From NCBI GenBank assembly GCA_023333565.1, contig JAJKFH010000374.1, positions 1,798,001-1,862,000 on the forward strand: a stretch of DNA of 64,000 nt, read 5' to 3'. Below are positions 1 to 13,929 of this stretch, piece after piece. The notes beneath the pieces were generated by a model. That model was not told where the DNA came from. It worked only from the letters and a program-made list of their open reading frames with translations, and ran no database searches. Source of the stretch: Puffinus mauretanicus. Taxonomy: Eukaryota; Chordata; Aves; Procellariiformes; Procellariidae. Position 1 is the first letter of the stretch, and each line of letters opens with the position of its first letter. Both the position numbers and the translations under genes were made by a program.

Positions 1-3000
1 AATGAGAAAGTACACAGACAGGATCCTTAGGAACTAAATTGGCTTCTGCAGCCACCGGGTTGGATTTAGAGCATTGCACCAAACTTTCTTTTCTCTACTA
101 CTCCCCCTCATCTCTCACGATGACATGAACTTCAGAGTCACTGAGGTTTCAAGGCCTCAGGCCTTTCGTTCAGGTGCTCACCAGTCCAGGGGATGAAAAC
201 AGGAGCCTGTACACACATAAACAGCACCAAAACAACATCTCCTGCCACTGATGCTATCCTCTCCCTGGGAGGATTGCATTGCATGCACTAGACTTCTGCA
301 TTGAAGTGTGCTGAGTAGAGTGGAAGATGCTCAGATACTGTGAAGATGAGGGATAAGATCCCGCAAAGAAAAGATGAGAAGAGAAAAGAGATTCTCAAAT
401 GGTCCATGGGAGGGAAGGACACAGAGGGAGCCCATCATGAAACCCGTTATGCCAGGAGACAAATGGGAAGCAAGCCAGAATGGTCTTCGTCTGGGATGCT
501 GTGGCCAGATCTAAGGACAGCGCACAAAGGAGGGATCTCAAATCTGAGTGTGGGGCTTTGCCACACAGAACACCCCAAAGTGGAGAGGATGCCTGGCTCC
601 AAAAGGCATTTCCCATGTGTAGGAAGTGCCTTCTTCCCATGAAACTTGGAAGCTTTCTCCACCATAAAACTGACATGCCCAAGAGGATATCCAGCCCTGC
701 CTTAATGGCATCCTGTTGTTCTGCTGGTTACATGGGATGGAGAACGATGGGATGAGATAAGTTTCTTTGGTTTCTATTTGCCCATGATTTTACAAGCTGA
801 CTTCTCAGATGCAATGGGGGAAAGCAATAGGGAGAAGGGTCCAGCAGGCAAATTCAAAGCAGACATAGATCAGCTCAAACACATCGAGGTCCCAAGGAGG
901 TTTTGGAGCTGTTGTCACTGACCTGGCTTGTGATAATGAATTTTTTACTCTAGGGATCAGATGTTCCTTTCAGTTATATTAAATTATCCTTTGACTTCAT
1001 GGGGATTCTTTCAAGCAAAAACTCTCAATAAAGCTAAACTTTCCTTCCCTGAGTCAGAACTTTTTGGCTGGGAGAGGGACAGAGGCAGAGAGAGGGTCTG
1101 TCACCCCAGGCCAGACTGGAAAGGAGGCAGTAGGAGTCTGAATGGGGCTGGTACCTCATCAGAGGTACCAGATGAAGTGAGATAAAGAAACAGTGGCATG
1201 AACAATGATAGGATTTGTAAAACTGCGCATTTTCCCTGCATTTCCTCTACCTGCATTTATCCCCTTCCTCCTTGAAAGGTGGGGAGAGAATAAAAAATAT
1301 AGAAGAGAGGAAAAAAAAAAGTAGGCCCTTGCAGCAAGAATACAAAAAAATAGAGGGAGAGAGAGAAAGGGAGAGCTTGTTGGAGAGCATCTCTTTCCTT
1401 TGGGCACTGAAGTGTTCCGACATCAAACCTTCTGTCCTCATTAAGAAGCCCTATGTCTACTGTTGTGACATCTTTATTCGCACACCCCAAGACTTCAAAG
1501 ACATCAGGAGATTTCCTTGGTGGATTTAACATAAAAATATCAGGAGATGAAACAGAGCAAAAGGCAGCCTGGCGCATTCTTGTTTTAATTAGACCTTGGG
1601 TGGAGGAAGGGGGGTGAGGAAGGAACAGAACCACAGAGATGCACATTAAGGTGTGAATGCAAACACACACACACATGCGTGCACACGCAATCTTGATCAT
1701 TGAGACTCAACTCCTCTTCTTTCACAAGCCTTTGGAATAGCAAACAGACCCTGAATCTCAGAGTAATGATTTTTTCCAGCCTCTAAAACACATCCACATT
1801 CATCTCAGGAATAAGAAAATGCTGCAGGTGAAATACATGTTTCTGTTGCCTAAACAAAAAGCTTGAAGTGTAACTAATAAGAGGCAAAATTAAGAAAGAG
1901 GACAGAAAAAAGGCATGGAGGGTAGAGGAGAGACAAGCTAAGCATACACTAGCTATGAAATGTGGATCTGGGGAGAACTGTTCCTGTTCTCCTTGTGAGT
2001 TGTCCTTTTGTTTTGTTTTGGTTTGGTTTTTTGTTAAATAAACTTTTTTTTCAGTGAATTTCCAAGTCATTTTTTTGACTTATAAGTCATTGGTGCTACT
2101 TGAAATTTGCAGCATGCCCCATTTGGCTTGAGTGTGTAGACGATACAGCATGTTTCTCGGCCCCAGCGGGATGACACTAACTCTTCATGCTCTGATCTGA
2201 TCACTACTGAAACTCCTTGTAATTTCAAAGTGAAAAACTTTGGGGGTTTTGGCAAATATTCTCTACACTTCTCTGAAATTTTGTCTTTTTTGGTTACCAC
2301 CCCTCCTAGCAAAACTCATTCACTTGAATGTTCGTGGGAAGCAAAAACCACAAGGAATTGCACTGGAATTAATTTAGAACAGTTTAAAATGCATATTTAT
2401 GAGCCTTTCTTCTCAGTACCTAGCCAGGTCTAGGACCAAGATAGCTTCTTCTTGCAGAGAGCAAATATCAAATAATAATAATGTAACTAAAGAAAATAAA
2501 AGTTTCGCTCTCTTCAGTTGAGATGCTCTTGGAACATCTCTAGTAAGAGACAGGGAAACTCCCAGCCTCCTGATGCCAGGTTTCTGAGTATTGGAGCCCA
2601 AATTTCACAGGGCACCTTTAACTGATTAAAATCAGTATTGTTTCCAACCCACAGGACCCCACGGGCTCCTGGGGCCAGGTGAATAGGAAGGGGAATACTG
2701 GTCTCTTCCTAGATATATTAGGCATTTTCTGTAGCTGTTCTGTTTATGGAAGCACCCACAAGAGACAACGACCCCCCTGGCACTGGGGGTTGTTCCCACA
2801 GAGGGCACACATAATTCTGGCACGTGAACAAGATGACTTCCATCTGCAAAATCTAAGCAGCATTTTTAAACAGCTAAAAACAAAAAAAAAAAGAAGCAAA
2901 ATCTTTCCCCAGCCCTGCCCCTGTGTCAGGGCCCAATAATCTAGTCTCAATTAGAGCATTATTAACTAAGTCCTACACCTGGTCCTACTCGTTTACAGCT

Positions 3001-3229
3001 ATTCCTGTTGACAATGGCACTGATTAGTTGGTACAGCAAAGAACTGGGTTGATCCCTCCCTATCTACCACCCTCCTACAATTTACATTTCGCAGCCAGCT
3101 CTGGTTCGGATGGAAGGAGGAGGTTTGTGGAGAAGCAAGATGAGGTTTAGGAGACACCAGCAGCAGGATCGAGCTGTCCCCCTCACACAGACAAGATCCA
3201 CGCAGGGACAGGACAATAACTCCCCCAGC
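1..3229. other. Intergenic, no gene seen
   Basis: No open frame here looks like a protein; the longest are simple-sequence translations. Visible structure is limited to a short (AC)n run at 1663-1674 and a T-rich (TTTTG)-like run at 2005-2034. No repeat family was recognised. Confidence 0.6.
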
Positions 3230-3495
3230 GGGTCTGAATTCCAGTTAATTATGGAACCAGCTGATAGCTAATAGAAACGAAGCCGATCCACACGCCTGCT
3301 CTCACTTTGTAGCCTGTGGCTGCAAGCCAGTAAGAAAAGTGCGGGTATTGATTTGATTACCTTGTTTGTCCACCTAGACTTGCTAGTTGCATCTGCTTTT
3401 CCCAGTTCAAATGAAGTGTTTTCCACTGATTAATTAATTTTAATTTGTTTTCACTTCAAGTGCAAGATTTGGTTTTTATTGACAAGTGAGTACCC
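3230..3495. other. Candidate conserved non-coding element
   Basis: This AT-rich block is dense in TAAT/ATTA homeodomain cores (for example TTAATTAATTTTAATTTG near 3429) and lacks low-complexity runs and repeat hallmarks. That texture is typical of developmental enhancers conserved across amniotes. It is an inference from composition; no alignment was possible. Confidence 0.35.
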
Positions 3496-3659
3496 ATATT
3501 CCTAAGCTGCCGCAGTTCAGCGGTGCCCACATGCCGCTCAAAGCTAAAGCTCTCCCATTTTGCTAAAAAGTACTTCATATATCGACTGAAACCTCTCCCT
3601 TTCGCCTGCGTGGTTTCTGGAGAAGACAAACTGCGTCATTCAACAACTAGTCTCCTCAT

Positions 3660-3960
3660 GGACTGAGGCAGCCCGCAGCGCTATGAGAGGCCTCGCGGCC
3701 AAGGCCCTGGGGCCCCCTCACCCCTTTCCCCCCGGGGACTTTGTGGTGCGGGCACGGCCATGCTGCTTTTATAGCCAAGGAGGGGGCATATCACCCAGCC
3801 GTTCCCTCAGCACCGCCAGTCCTTGGTTCCTGCAAACGCAGACCATCACGCTCGGTTACACCCATGGCCGCGGCCCTCATGGTGAAAGGGGGCAGGCAGG
3901 GGTGAAATGCGGAGGAGAGGCTGTTTCGAGAGTGCTTGAGGTTTCCCTCCTTTTCAAGGC
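3660..3960. other. GC-rich patch
   Basis: Local rise in G+C with several CpG (GCGGCC, CCCCGGGG, CCGCGG) in otherwise AT-balanced DNA, directly after the candidate conserved block. A weak TATA-like TTTTATAG lies at about 3768. It could be a small CpG-rich regulatory patch, but no transcript structure can be shown. Confidence 0.3.
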
Positions 3961-6900
3961 TTTGTGTTCGTTTCAGTTGGTGCCACCAGTGCATTCGCTT
4001 CAGCCCAGGTCATTAGCAAGTTGCGCTGCATTCTGTCATTAAGGCTGGAGAAATATGAGTAATAAAATGCCTGACTATCTGTATTTTGCCTAACGCCCCT
4101 AAAACACGTCAACAAGCTATAAATGCCAAACAGGGCAAGGAAATGGCTAGTGGGATTTATGGGCTAGCAACACCCATGGTTTGGCTCGCTCCTGCCGAGG
4201 GTCTGCCCCAAGGGGAACAGGCTTCCTTGGTGCCAGGGGCAGCTGTAAAAACCTGAGCTCTTGCTCCGCATTAGCAGCGTTTTAGGGGGGGCTTTGCAAA
4301 GGAAGGCAATAATATTTACCTTTCTGGCAACAGAGGGAAACTGGGGCAGGAAGAGATTTTGGAAATGGGCACAGGCCAGAATGAGAGGCAGAACGGGAAC
4401 ACAGCCCAGCAACCTGCAGCTTTTTTGGGACCCATGGCACAATGGGTGCCATCAGCAAATAATCAATGCTCCCTCCACTTTCCTATTTACCCAGATACAT
4501 GCAAAGATGGCCAACGGTCTCTTTTGACCTACCACCTTTTCCCCAGTGTCTTCCCTGGGGAAAGGGAGCCGTGGTTCGCATCCTGCCTCCTCAAAGAGCA
4601 AAGGCAGATGCTGCTGTGATGCTGGCTGAAAACACTGTGCTGCCCAAAACTTTTCATCCCAGTGATGAATTAGCTACTCCGTAGAAAGGAATAGAGCCAG
4701 AAATAGCTGTCAGCCAGCCACGGATATCATCAGCTCCCATCTCAGTCAAGCAGGGATTGCTGGTCAGGTATATCTCAGGATTATCTCTTTACCTGGGATT
4801 TTTAAATTGCCCCTGAACATCCATGCAAATAAGTGTAGGGAGGCGATCTCAGCTAGATGTCTTTTTGGAGGGATGGTGCCTCTGCTGATGGGCCACGATG
4901 CTACTGGGGTCTTGGGTGATGCTGTGTTGAGACATCCCCCCTGACCTTGGCCTGATCTGTCCAAGGCTCCCACCCACAGCAGGGCTGATGGCTGCTTTTG
5001 TGGGTGTGGGAGACGGGCCAAGGGATTTAGAAAGTTAGAAGATGAGGTGAACAGCAGGGCACAGACAGAAAGATTAATGGCAGGGACACAATCAAAAACA
5101 AAAGTTAAAATGGAAATGTTAATCATTTAAAAGAGGGTCTCAGTGGAATTACTTGCTTTATGGCTCAGAATAAAAAATAGAAAGGGAAAAGAAGGAGGAG
5201 AAGTCCCAATAAGAATAATTTAGTGCTTTGTGTAATAAGCTGCCTTTCTTTTCAGTAGTTCACTCTGGTGTCTTATCACTTACCCTGTGATTGACTGAGT
5301 CCTCTCTTTGCCTGCTCCTGCTAAATGGTGATTCGCCATCTGGTAGTCATAATTTCTTTTCTTTCGTTTTTTTTTTTATCCTATATTCTTTTGTAATTAG
5401 AAAATAAATTACTTTTTTTTTTTACTGAAAAAAGAAACATGTCTAGCATATTACTTACAGATGACAGTCGGTGTGAGCTCAGCAGCGAGGCAGAGGGAAA
5501 GGACTTGACTCCTGCCTCATTTGGACAGACCCCAGCTGACATACCAAGGGACGTGTCAGCTTTACTCTTGAGAGTAGCGGGCACTGAGGGAAGGGCTGGA
5601 TGAAGCAAGCAGGTGAGATGTGAAAGACCATATCTGAGGAAGAATGGGAAAGATGAAGGCCCTGAAGGGCTGGTGGAGCATGAGAGGAATGTGTGTCTGT
5701 ATGTGTAGGATATTGGATGGAAACAACTGGGGTGTGTATGATGGGCTATCAAGGCTATGAGCATGCATTGAGCCTGGGGGCAGTGGTATTTGCTGTGATT
5801 CACGGCAGCCCAGACCTGTAGGAAGGTGATGTCCCCACACTGGTCCATGGTGAGGAGCACGCAGCTCCGCAGAGGACCGATATCGGACTCCAGCTTTTCA
5901 TTGCCATCTCTGTCTCCACCAGCTATGGAGGGAGTCTGGAGTGTGCTGGATGTTGAGCAGCCTGCCCGAAACCAGGGAGCAGGATCTTCCCCACGGGGCT
6001 GACAGACTAACCTTGCCAGTGCCTAATTGCAACCCCATTTCTCTCCTGCTTGTCGCCGGCCTCGTCTCTGCAGCCTGTGTGCTCATCCGGACTGCCACGC
6101 TCTCATGATATCTTTGTACTGCACCAGCCCTCTCTGCTCTCATTTCAGTTGCCTCCTCAAGGTGCTCCAGTAATTCAAGTGATAAATAATAACAATAATA
6201 ACACAGAAGCCAGTTGAATTGAGCTTGATTACTCTGTGGCTGAGTTTGGGCTTGATTGACTGAAAGCAGCACATACCCCCCCAGTTGTTATTTTGAGAGC
6301 CTCATTTTCTCAGTGCGATGTCGCTCCTCATAGCCTCAAACCGATTGGGCCTTGAGGCCACTGCCAACACACAACCCCATCATTCCCAGAAAGACCCCAC
6401 TCCAAAGCACTATTTGAATTTACATTTTTGGCACGTCATATAATGAGGCAAGAAAATGACAGGGAAAATATCCCACTTCTGTACAGTGCCAACAGAGATT
6501 TGTTTTCCCTTGTTTTCTAGGCAGCGGGAATGTTTGGTTGGCTGGGGCCTTGAAGGATAGTTTTTTGCTGGTTAAACTGGATGCATCCACACATTCCCAG
6601 ATATTTGAACTGGGCCCTGCCTGTTTTTACACCACTTGATGAGTTATATATGTGTGTGCATTACATTGGAAGGAAAGAAATACAGCCTCTAAAGCAGCAA
6701 AAGATGTAATGGACACCCATTCAACCACTGGATATCAATCTCTTCCCCCGACACTGCTCCTGCGGGACCCATGTGTGGTGCTCCCACTACTGTGCTCCTC
6801 TTGGCCCTGCCATCATTCAAGAGAGTCAACGATGGAGCTTCCTGGCAGCCCTCCCTCCAAAACTGGGGGCAAAGGGCAGGTCTCCAGGGACAGCCTTGGT

Positions 6901-8129
6901 CTTTTCCTTTCCATCTCATGCCAGCCATGCTCTGCTCCTGTGCTTGCATCTGTCCCTAGTGTTGATCTGTGCTGTGTTTTCAAGGGAGATGCCTATGTCA
7001 GAGGTGAGTGAGGGCATTTGGTAACATCTTCAGTTGAGCCCAAGAAAGACAAGGAGCAAATGATCTGTGCAAGGTGGAGGCTATGTTTTTCTTGGCTTAA
7101 TATGGATGAATGAAGAAAAAGGAAGGAAAGAAAACAACTCATTTTCACTCATTCTCTGAGCAGCAGCCACGGTAGTGCTATAGCCAGGAGCATCTGAGAG
7201 ACAGAAGGAATTCGAGTAACAAGAAAATGCCGCTGTACAGACCTAATTATAGTGATCGCACCTGTTAGAGAAAACAATAAGCAGCAAAATGAATAAACCT
7301 TCCTGAGACTCATTTTATCAATGAAGCATGACCATGTGAAAACCCCACAGAGAAAAACTACAAGGAAGGCATCAGTGTACTCAGACCTTCTCCTTGCCAA
7401 TCTCCCATCCCGTACTCAGCTGGGCAAGGTAACCAAAGTAAACCATGCGTTCATCCACTGGCTGTATGCGGCCATATGCAGATGCAGATGACCTGTTAAT
7501 AGGATGCCTTTTCAGTCGTGGTATTATCTTCCCACCGGGGGCATTTAGAGGCATATACATGCGGCTGCAAACTTCTGGTGCTTAGGAAAGAACTGTGTGC
7601 AGGTCTTCAAAACCTTGCAAAATTTGACAGTAATCCTAGGGATGGTGGGGGAGTCTGGCAATTCTCCTCAGAGTCAGTAGATTGGTCAGGGATACTGCTA
7701 AAAACCGGTTCCATCTGTGGTGATAACACGCTCTTAGAGACAATCCCAGTGTCACTAGGAGTGGTGTGGAAAGGACTGTGTTCTGCGTGGTTTAAATCTG
7801 CTACCAAATAATTCTTATATTGTGCAATGTGGTGAAAAAGTGCTCCTGCTCCACTGCCTTCCCACCACCCATGGTCCCATAGACCGCATTACATCCCTCC
7901 CTCAGGATCCACTGTCTGATCCATGGGATCCTACTGTGTCTCTCCTCCTACTGAAGCTGTTACCTGCTTCTGGCCGTTTTTGCCCCTGCTCCCCTGTACC
8001 TTTCCAAGCTCCCAATTATAGCTCCTCTGCACTGCAGAGGCACATCTAACACCGAACTTTGCATGCTTCTGTGGTTAAAGCAGACAAAGAAGATTAGCCT
8101 TTATCAGGAGTTAATGCTGGGTTTTTTGC
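3961..8129. other. Intergenic, no gene seen
   Basis: Only chance-length open frames on both strands. Poly-T runs occur near 5367-5378 and 5413-5422, and a short AAT-rich stretch near 6184-6203. No repeat family was recognised. Confidence 0.55.
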
Positions 8130-8300
8130 ATACACAGCCCTCTTCATCCAAAGATCTTAGGGCAGGAGAAGTATCATTAGCAGCATCTTGTGGATGGGAA
8201 AATTGAAGCATGAGGAGATTAAATGAATTTGCTTATTGGATGATTATTCCCTTACCGGATTTGCTTCACATCTCACAGCCCACGTCCTGGGCCAAAGCCC
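8130..8300 (-). mobile_element. MIR-like CORE-SINE fragment
   Basis: Read on the minus strand this follows the order of an amniote MIR element: a stretch like the CORE/'only few bases untranslated' part (plus-strand GATGGGAAAATTGAAGCATG at about 8196), followed by the 3' 'AGATC' segment (CCAAAGATCTTAGGGC at about 8149). The copy is old and diverged, so its borders are approximate. The family is assigned from memory of the consensus. Confidence 0.45.
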
Positions 8301-8559
8301 TATTATATGACATACACCCAGACAGAGGCAAAGCCAAAGAAACAAGGAATCCTATGATACTCAATCTTGTTTCTTCTTTTCTTTTTCCAAGACCACTAGC
8401 ATGTACAAAAGGACAAAGAAACACTCCAAGCTTTGTAACATGTCTGAGTGACAGCCCTGGTGTCTGCAATCCTTCAGGCACTCACTGAATGTGCTGAACA
8501 ATGACGCCTCAAAAATATTGACCCAACAGCGTGTCTCAGCCTTGACTTGGGGGGAAAAA

Positions 8560-9080
8560 GATGAATGCGAATGTGCTCTTTGATGACTGTCGCCATTGAA
8601 AATCAGGCTGTGTTATTGTCAGCTGGAACAAGAGAGCTCCTAAGAGTCACTTGGTGACGCAAGCTTTGAGTTACCAGCTCCTAGGAGCTGCCTTCAAATC
8701 ACCGCTGGAGATAATGGTTTTCCTCCACTTCCCAACCAACTCTGACCTAGTAGGTAAACAGCTCCATAACTAATTAGTAATAACTTAAACCAGATCTAAA
8801 GGAAACTGGACAAATAATTAATGATGAATAATTTATTGAATGAATTTTGCCTCTTTTTCTGTTTGTGAATTTTCTATGCTTGCGGTGTTGATTTCTCCAG
8901 CTAATTGGTTGTTTGAAATTGCTTGCTGATGCAAATACTTCTTGGTCTGCTCTTTTCTTTAGGAGAAGTTCATTAAGAGTATCCCCAATCCAAAAGGAAT
9001 TGACTAATTTTAATTGGTTACAGAGGCCACATGGCATAAATGCATTTTGTGGCATGAATATGTGTTTCTTCAATTCACTT
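8560..9080. other. Candidate conserved non-coding block
   Basis: The block runs from a G+C-balanced part with AP-1-like and E-box-like motifs (GAGTCACTTGGTGACG near 8645) into an AT-rich part with repeated TAAT cores (8770-8840). It has no repeat signature. A 16-bp perfect palindrome lies inside it. The texture suggests an enhancer; conservation itself was not tested. Confidence 0.35.
8675..8690. repeat. 16-bp perfect palindrome
   Basis: CAGCTCCTAGGAGCTG reads the same on both strands. A related half (GAGCTCCTAAGAG) lies about 40 bp upstream. It could be a dimeric transcription factor site inside the candidate enhancer. Confidence 0.7.
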
Positions 9081-12000
9081 ACTGAAAATATTCTTTCCAA
9101 CTGTTCCTTCCATTCAAATAGGATGTTTTTGTGAGCATCCCTTCTAGTCAGTATGCCCATTGGCTATTCCTGCAAAAGAAACTCAAACAGATTCCAGAAG
9201 TCGGTCAAAAGGTACTCACATAGAAAGAACCAGTAAAAGATGTTAAAATGGAAATGGATAACTTACCTGTGTGTAAGAACGCGTGTATTTGTGTACCTAC
9301 ATATGCACAGCAATTGCTCTTGCATTTGTGTTAGTTTAAAAGAAACTTGCATTTCCTTATGTTAAAAAGAAACCAAAAAAAAAATTTTACTAAACTCTGC
9401 CTCTATTCTAGGTGACACTGCATTAGCATCCATGGTTTTGGCACAGACAGGGTCAGTATATGCTCCAGGACATGTACCAGCCAACATAATATTGCTTTGT
9501 GGTCCCAAGCACTTCAGAAGGGCTATCTTAAAGAAGAGATGAACTTACAGCCTCTTCCACTAGAAAGGGCATGAAACTATAAGCTCCTTATATCGCAACA
9601 TCTATAACATACAGCAAGCAGCAAAGAGGTTCAGACATGGAGGAGGGAGGGTGAAAACAAGCCACCCAACCTGATAATGAAAAGCAGGCACCTGGCCTTG
9701 CTGTGGAGCATCTCAGATAAGTAGTTTAATTGCCAAGCTCTGGTGCTGGAGGGAGGGAAATCTAAGCTAAATTAAAAGATTAAAAAGATATTTTTTCATC
9801 AAGTGGCAAAATGGAAGAAGTGGATGAGTCTGCTCAGGAGAAAATGAGCAGAAAGGAACTGTGAATGTTGTGAAAATATATCCATTAGACCTGCCTTATC
9901 GAAACGTGCTTTTGCCAAGCATCCAGCCCTGCATCTCCATGGCAACATGGCCTCGTCAACAGAGAAGAAAGTGTTTTTGTCAGGATGGGCCCAAACACGT
10001 AAAAGCCATTTCGATTTGGGGGCAACACGATCTTCTTCAATCAATACTACACACATAATAATGACTCCTGCCACTTTTTTCATAAATCTCCACTTTCTGC
10101 TTTCATTTCCTGTGGTTTGACATCACTGCGAACTGGAACCAGGTTTAAATTTCCTACAGTTTTCAGCCCCCTCTGCCCTCATCCGCAACACACCATGCCT
10201 CACGCAGCAGCTTTCTTCTTGGTAACACACTTGATACGCAGAGTACTTACAGGTGGGATTAGCGTGGCTTAACTGTGAGACGGGCTTTGAGGAATGCCCC
10301 CGTGTCACCATCCGCAGATGTAACGGCTGAAATTCTGGTCATGGCTGAGATAAGAGGCCGGCAAAGTGGAGGATGGTGAGTCTTCCTCTCTAGGAGTTAC
10401 CTCTGATGAGGTGTAAGACTGAACATCCTGAATATCTTAACTCTCAAAGAAATTGTGGTGTCCTTTCTAGGGCATGGGTGATAGTCTTCTGTCCACACCC
10501 TGTGAATAAAAACATTTTGTCTTCTCCATTATTTTGCTGCATTTCCAGTTAGAGATCTCATTCTTCTTGACTGCCAGTTGACAATGATGATTTGGTCTTT
10601 TCAAATAACCAGCTCAGCAGTTCCACTACAGAAACCACCGTGTGGCCAAAGGGATTTCTGTGCGCATGCAAGAGCCTGCGAGTGTGTGTGTTTGGGGGAA
10701 GAGATGGAATATGTAGGAGACATAAATGCCTATCTCCATTTTTCATTTAAATTAGTGGGTATTAGGCATATAATCCAACATATTGCTTTTAAAATCTCAG
10801 CAGTAGCCTGCTGAATGCTTTGCTGTGGAAGTTACTAAAGAAATCTAAAATAACTTTTTTCATAATAACTACAATCTAGCTAGACTTAAAGCAATGCCCT
10901 CTTTGTTGTTTTGTGTTCTATTTTGCCATTTCTTGAGAGATTTTTGAGCGTATTTAATCTCCAAAACCCCATTGAGAAGTGCGATTTGGTGCACAGAGGC
11001 AAAAACAATTCCACATTTGTGCTTTTCAGCTAATGCAGACAGAGGGAAGCTATTTCTCCAGACAGGTTGTTGTTGCTTTTGAATGCTGCACGAGGGTCAG
11101 CGATTCGGATCCTGCCTGTTCCCTGGGGGCCTTTGGGTTTTGAAGAGGGGGGAGGATGACATTTGGTCAGTGATGTGTTGGATTCCCAGACGAGTTTCCC
11201 AGCCTTGTAAGCATGTTAGTGTTGCACCATTCAATGCTGTGGCCAGAGCCTGGAGGAAAGGAACACAGGGAGGTGGGTTTAAGTTGCATTAATGTTAATA
11301 AATTAATGACTTGAATTTAGAAAGAGGCTGTCATTGCTAAACCACACACTGTTTGCAAATGAATTTACAAACTCTGGGCTTGACTCATCCCCAGTGAGAC
11401 AGGATGTTTCTCTACAAGGGGCTTGTCATCAATGTAGCTATACACAATCTGTATCAGCGTATAGCACAGCAAGGCTTCAAATGAACTGCACTTGCTTCAT
11501 CTACCTGGCATAGGGAGCAGAAACCCCTTAGAAATGAGTGATGATACCACACTGCAGGCAATGATACACTGGATGGGATGCAAATAAGGATCTGTATATT
11601 CTCATTTATCTGTCTGTATGCCTAACGATCTACTGAATTGTCTGTCTAATCACTCATCATAGGTGCTTTGATATAGGCTGAGTGATGGTGTCACCTGGAA
11701 GCTGTCAGAGCTGGGAGAGTGCCTGGCAGGTTGCATACCGAGCAAGGAGGCACTCAGAAAATGCAAAACAGGATTGCTATTTTGGTTCCTTTATTCCTGA
11801 CCAGAAATCTTCAGGGTCATTTGATAATCTGGATGACCTTCATTATTGGTGACTGCAGTAATTGGTAAGAGACTTGAACAGGAGTCAGGCAAAGACGCAG
11901 TTTTTATGAGCATCCGTTGTTGGCATGAGCTCATCCTTTCCAACCTCTGACATAACAGTCCAGAAAATGGTTCATGGACTGGAAATCATGAGCTGATGAT

Positions 12001-13029
12001 ATTTCAACAATGGATTTCCCAGGAGTTCTCAGGACTGATTTTTTGTGAAGGTGAATCTGTTCCTGCCCTTCTAAAATGAAACGAATCTATTGGAAGTGAG
12101 TCTGAAATACAACCTGACAGTGACACCAGGAAAAAAGAGACCATTTTCCTCTTGGCTTCTCATTGAATAGGAAAGATGAGGATGGTGGCAGCCTTCAGCA
12201 AGAGAGCCTTTCTTTTCCCACACTTTATTTTCTGCTCTTTCTTCTTCTAGAGCAACACCTTTCATGAACTTGGTATGCCTGGGAGTTGAAGAGGGACCTC
12301 CTCTTACAATAACCAGATTAGGAGCAGCAAAATGAAGAAAAAACCATTTAACCACTTTCCCAAGTTTAACTGCCTTCTCTCATTCAACCCTGCTTTTGGA
12401 TCCTTCTGAGATTGGAGAGATCGAGTCAGACCAGGGACTGTCGCTTTACCACAGTTCTATTTCAGTCCCTCAATCAAATAAAGTCTTAAGACCTGGTTTA
12501 TGCTGTTCCCCCTCCCCAACTTCTTCGTCACCTGCTCTGGGCAGAGTTAGCACTTTTCCACTGAGGGTTGGGACAGGTTTTGACTATCAAAATCTGACTC
12601 TGCTGCATCCTGAACCCAAAATGTCGTTGCAGCACAGTGTGCAGCAGGGGAGGAGGAATTAGGGTTAATGTTGGGGTAAAAGTTGGCTTAAGAATAACAC
12701 ACCACAGGATTTACTCTTTTCAGGGGAAATCCAGGACATGTGCAGGATGCAGCAGATTCAGTTCAGTCCTTATGGCTTTGAACTGGTCCCCGCCAGTCCT
12801 TCTCAACACAGATGGGCTTCACGGGGTCGAGGGAAAATACATCCTAAAATCACTAGAATCTGGAGGGAGTATTTTTTTTTCTGCCTGCAATCAAGTCCAG
12901 GGATATTAATTAGATGCTCTGCATATGCTTGGTTCATTGAGACAAAAGTTAAGGCAGCCTTTCCTCAGCAGTGAAAGTCACCCCACTGGAATAGTGATTA
13001 AAAGAAGCAGGGTTGATAGGAGTAGATGA
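9081..13029. other. Intergenic, no gene seen
   Basis: No supported gene or recognised repeat. Open frames are below about 95 codons and carry no recognisable domains. Confidence 0.55.
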
Positions 13030-13039
13030 AAAGGAGGTG

Positions 13040-13300
13040 AATCTATGAGATGGACCAGTGAGCTGGGAATCAAGATTCCAGGGTTTATTTCTGCCACTAA
13101 TTCTTTCTGCAGCTTGGAGAAAGTTTGCAAACTTGTCAGTGCCTCCATCTCCAAAATGAGATCTGCTCCGGAGATGTGGTGGTGGTAGATTTTTGGGATT
13201 TTTTTTCTTTAATGAGAATTAATTAATGTGTAAAAAGCACTTTGGGATCCCAGAATGAAAGGAGCAAAACAAATGCAAAGTATTCTATTGTTTTATTATC
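13040..13300 (+). mobile_element. MIR-like CORE-SINE (amniote type)
   Basis: The segments follow MIR consensus order: 'ggaatcaagattccagggtt' near 13068, a degenerate CORE with 'ctccatctccaaaatgag' near 13142, 'taattaatgtgtaaaaagca' near 13218, then 'ctttgggatcccagaatgaaa' ending near 13260. The last part resembles the 3' tail of amniote MIR copies. It is an old insertion without a clear target duplication. This is the best preserved of the four MIR-like copies in the window. Confidence 0.6.
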
Positions 13301-13929
13301 TCCCCTATAGACCGGTATGGAGGCACCTTGCCACTCACATAATTACTTCCCTGCAGCTGCAGCCTCTTAAGAAGCTAATATATGCTACATCTCCATATCT
13401 AGGTATGTAGAGAGACCCAGAACCTCCCACCCATCATTCACCCCCCCTCTCCTTGTCCTTCCCCTCCCTTGCTCTCTGTTGCATTAATAGCAGAGATGGC
13501 ATTAAAGTAACTTTATCTCTTTGGTGCACACATATACAAACTCAATGGCGGGTAGTGTTATGAGGCTTATTGCCGAGTGCGTAATGACTGCTTCTTTTTT
13601 GGATGAATGAATTCAGTGGGTGACAGGTATGTAATTCATGGCTTTGTAAAAAGCTTTGAGAGGAAGTGTATGAAATGTACTATATAAATGTCAATACATT
13701 GCACTCTTTAAAGCCTGTGGGTTGAGTCATAGGGAGGGTAGATTTAAGGGGGGGGATCATAAATAGCAGAAGAACAGCTGGTTTCTCTGGGTAATGATGA
13801 CTGAAGATCTGAGTGGTGACTGCTTAAACATACCCACTCGGCAGAGGTGCTTACACGGCCCTCTTTACCAGAGTATTTGAGCACCTCACAGCCTGTAATG
13901 CATTTATTCTCTAAACAGGGGAGGAATTA
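13301..13929. other. Intergenic, partly conserved-looking
   Basis: 13490-13720 contains GCATTAATAG, TGAATGAATTCAGTG and GTAATTCATGG in non-repetitive, AT-leaning DNA, which may be a weak conserved element. A poly-G run lies at 13749-13755. No gene seen. Confidence 0.3.
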
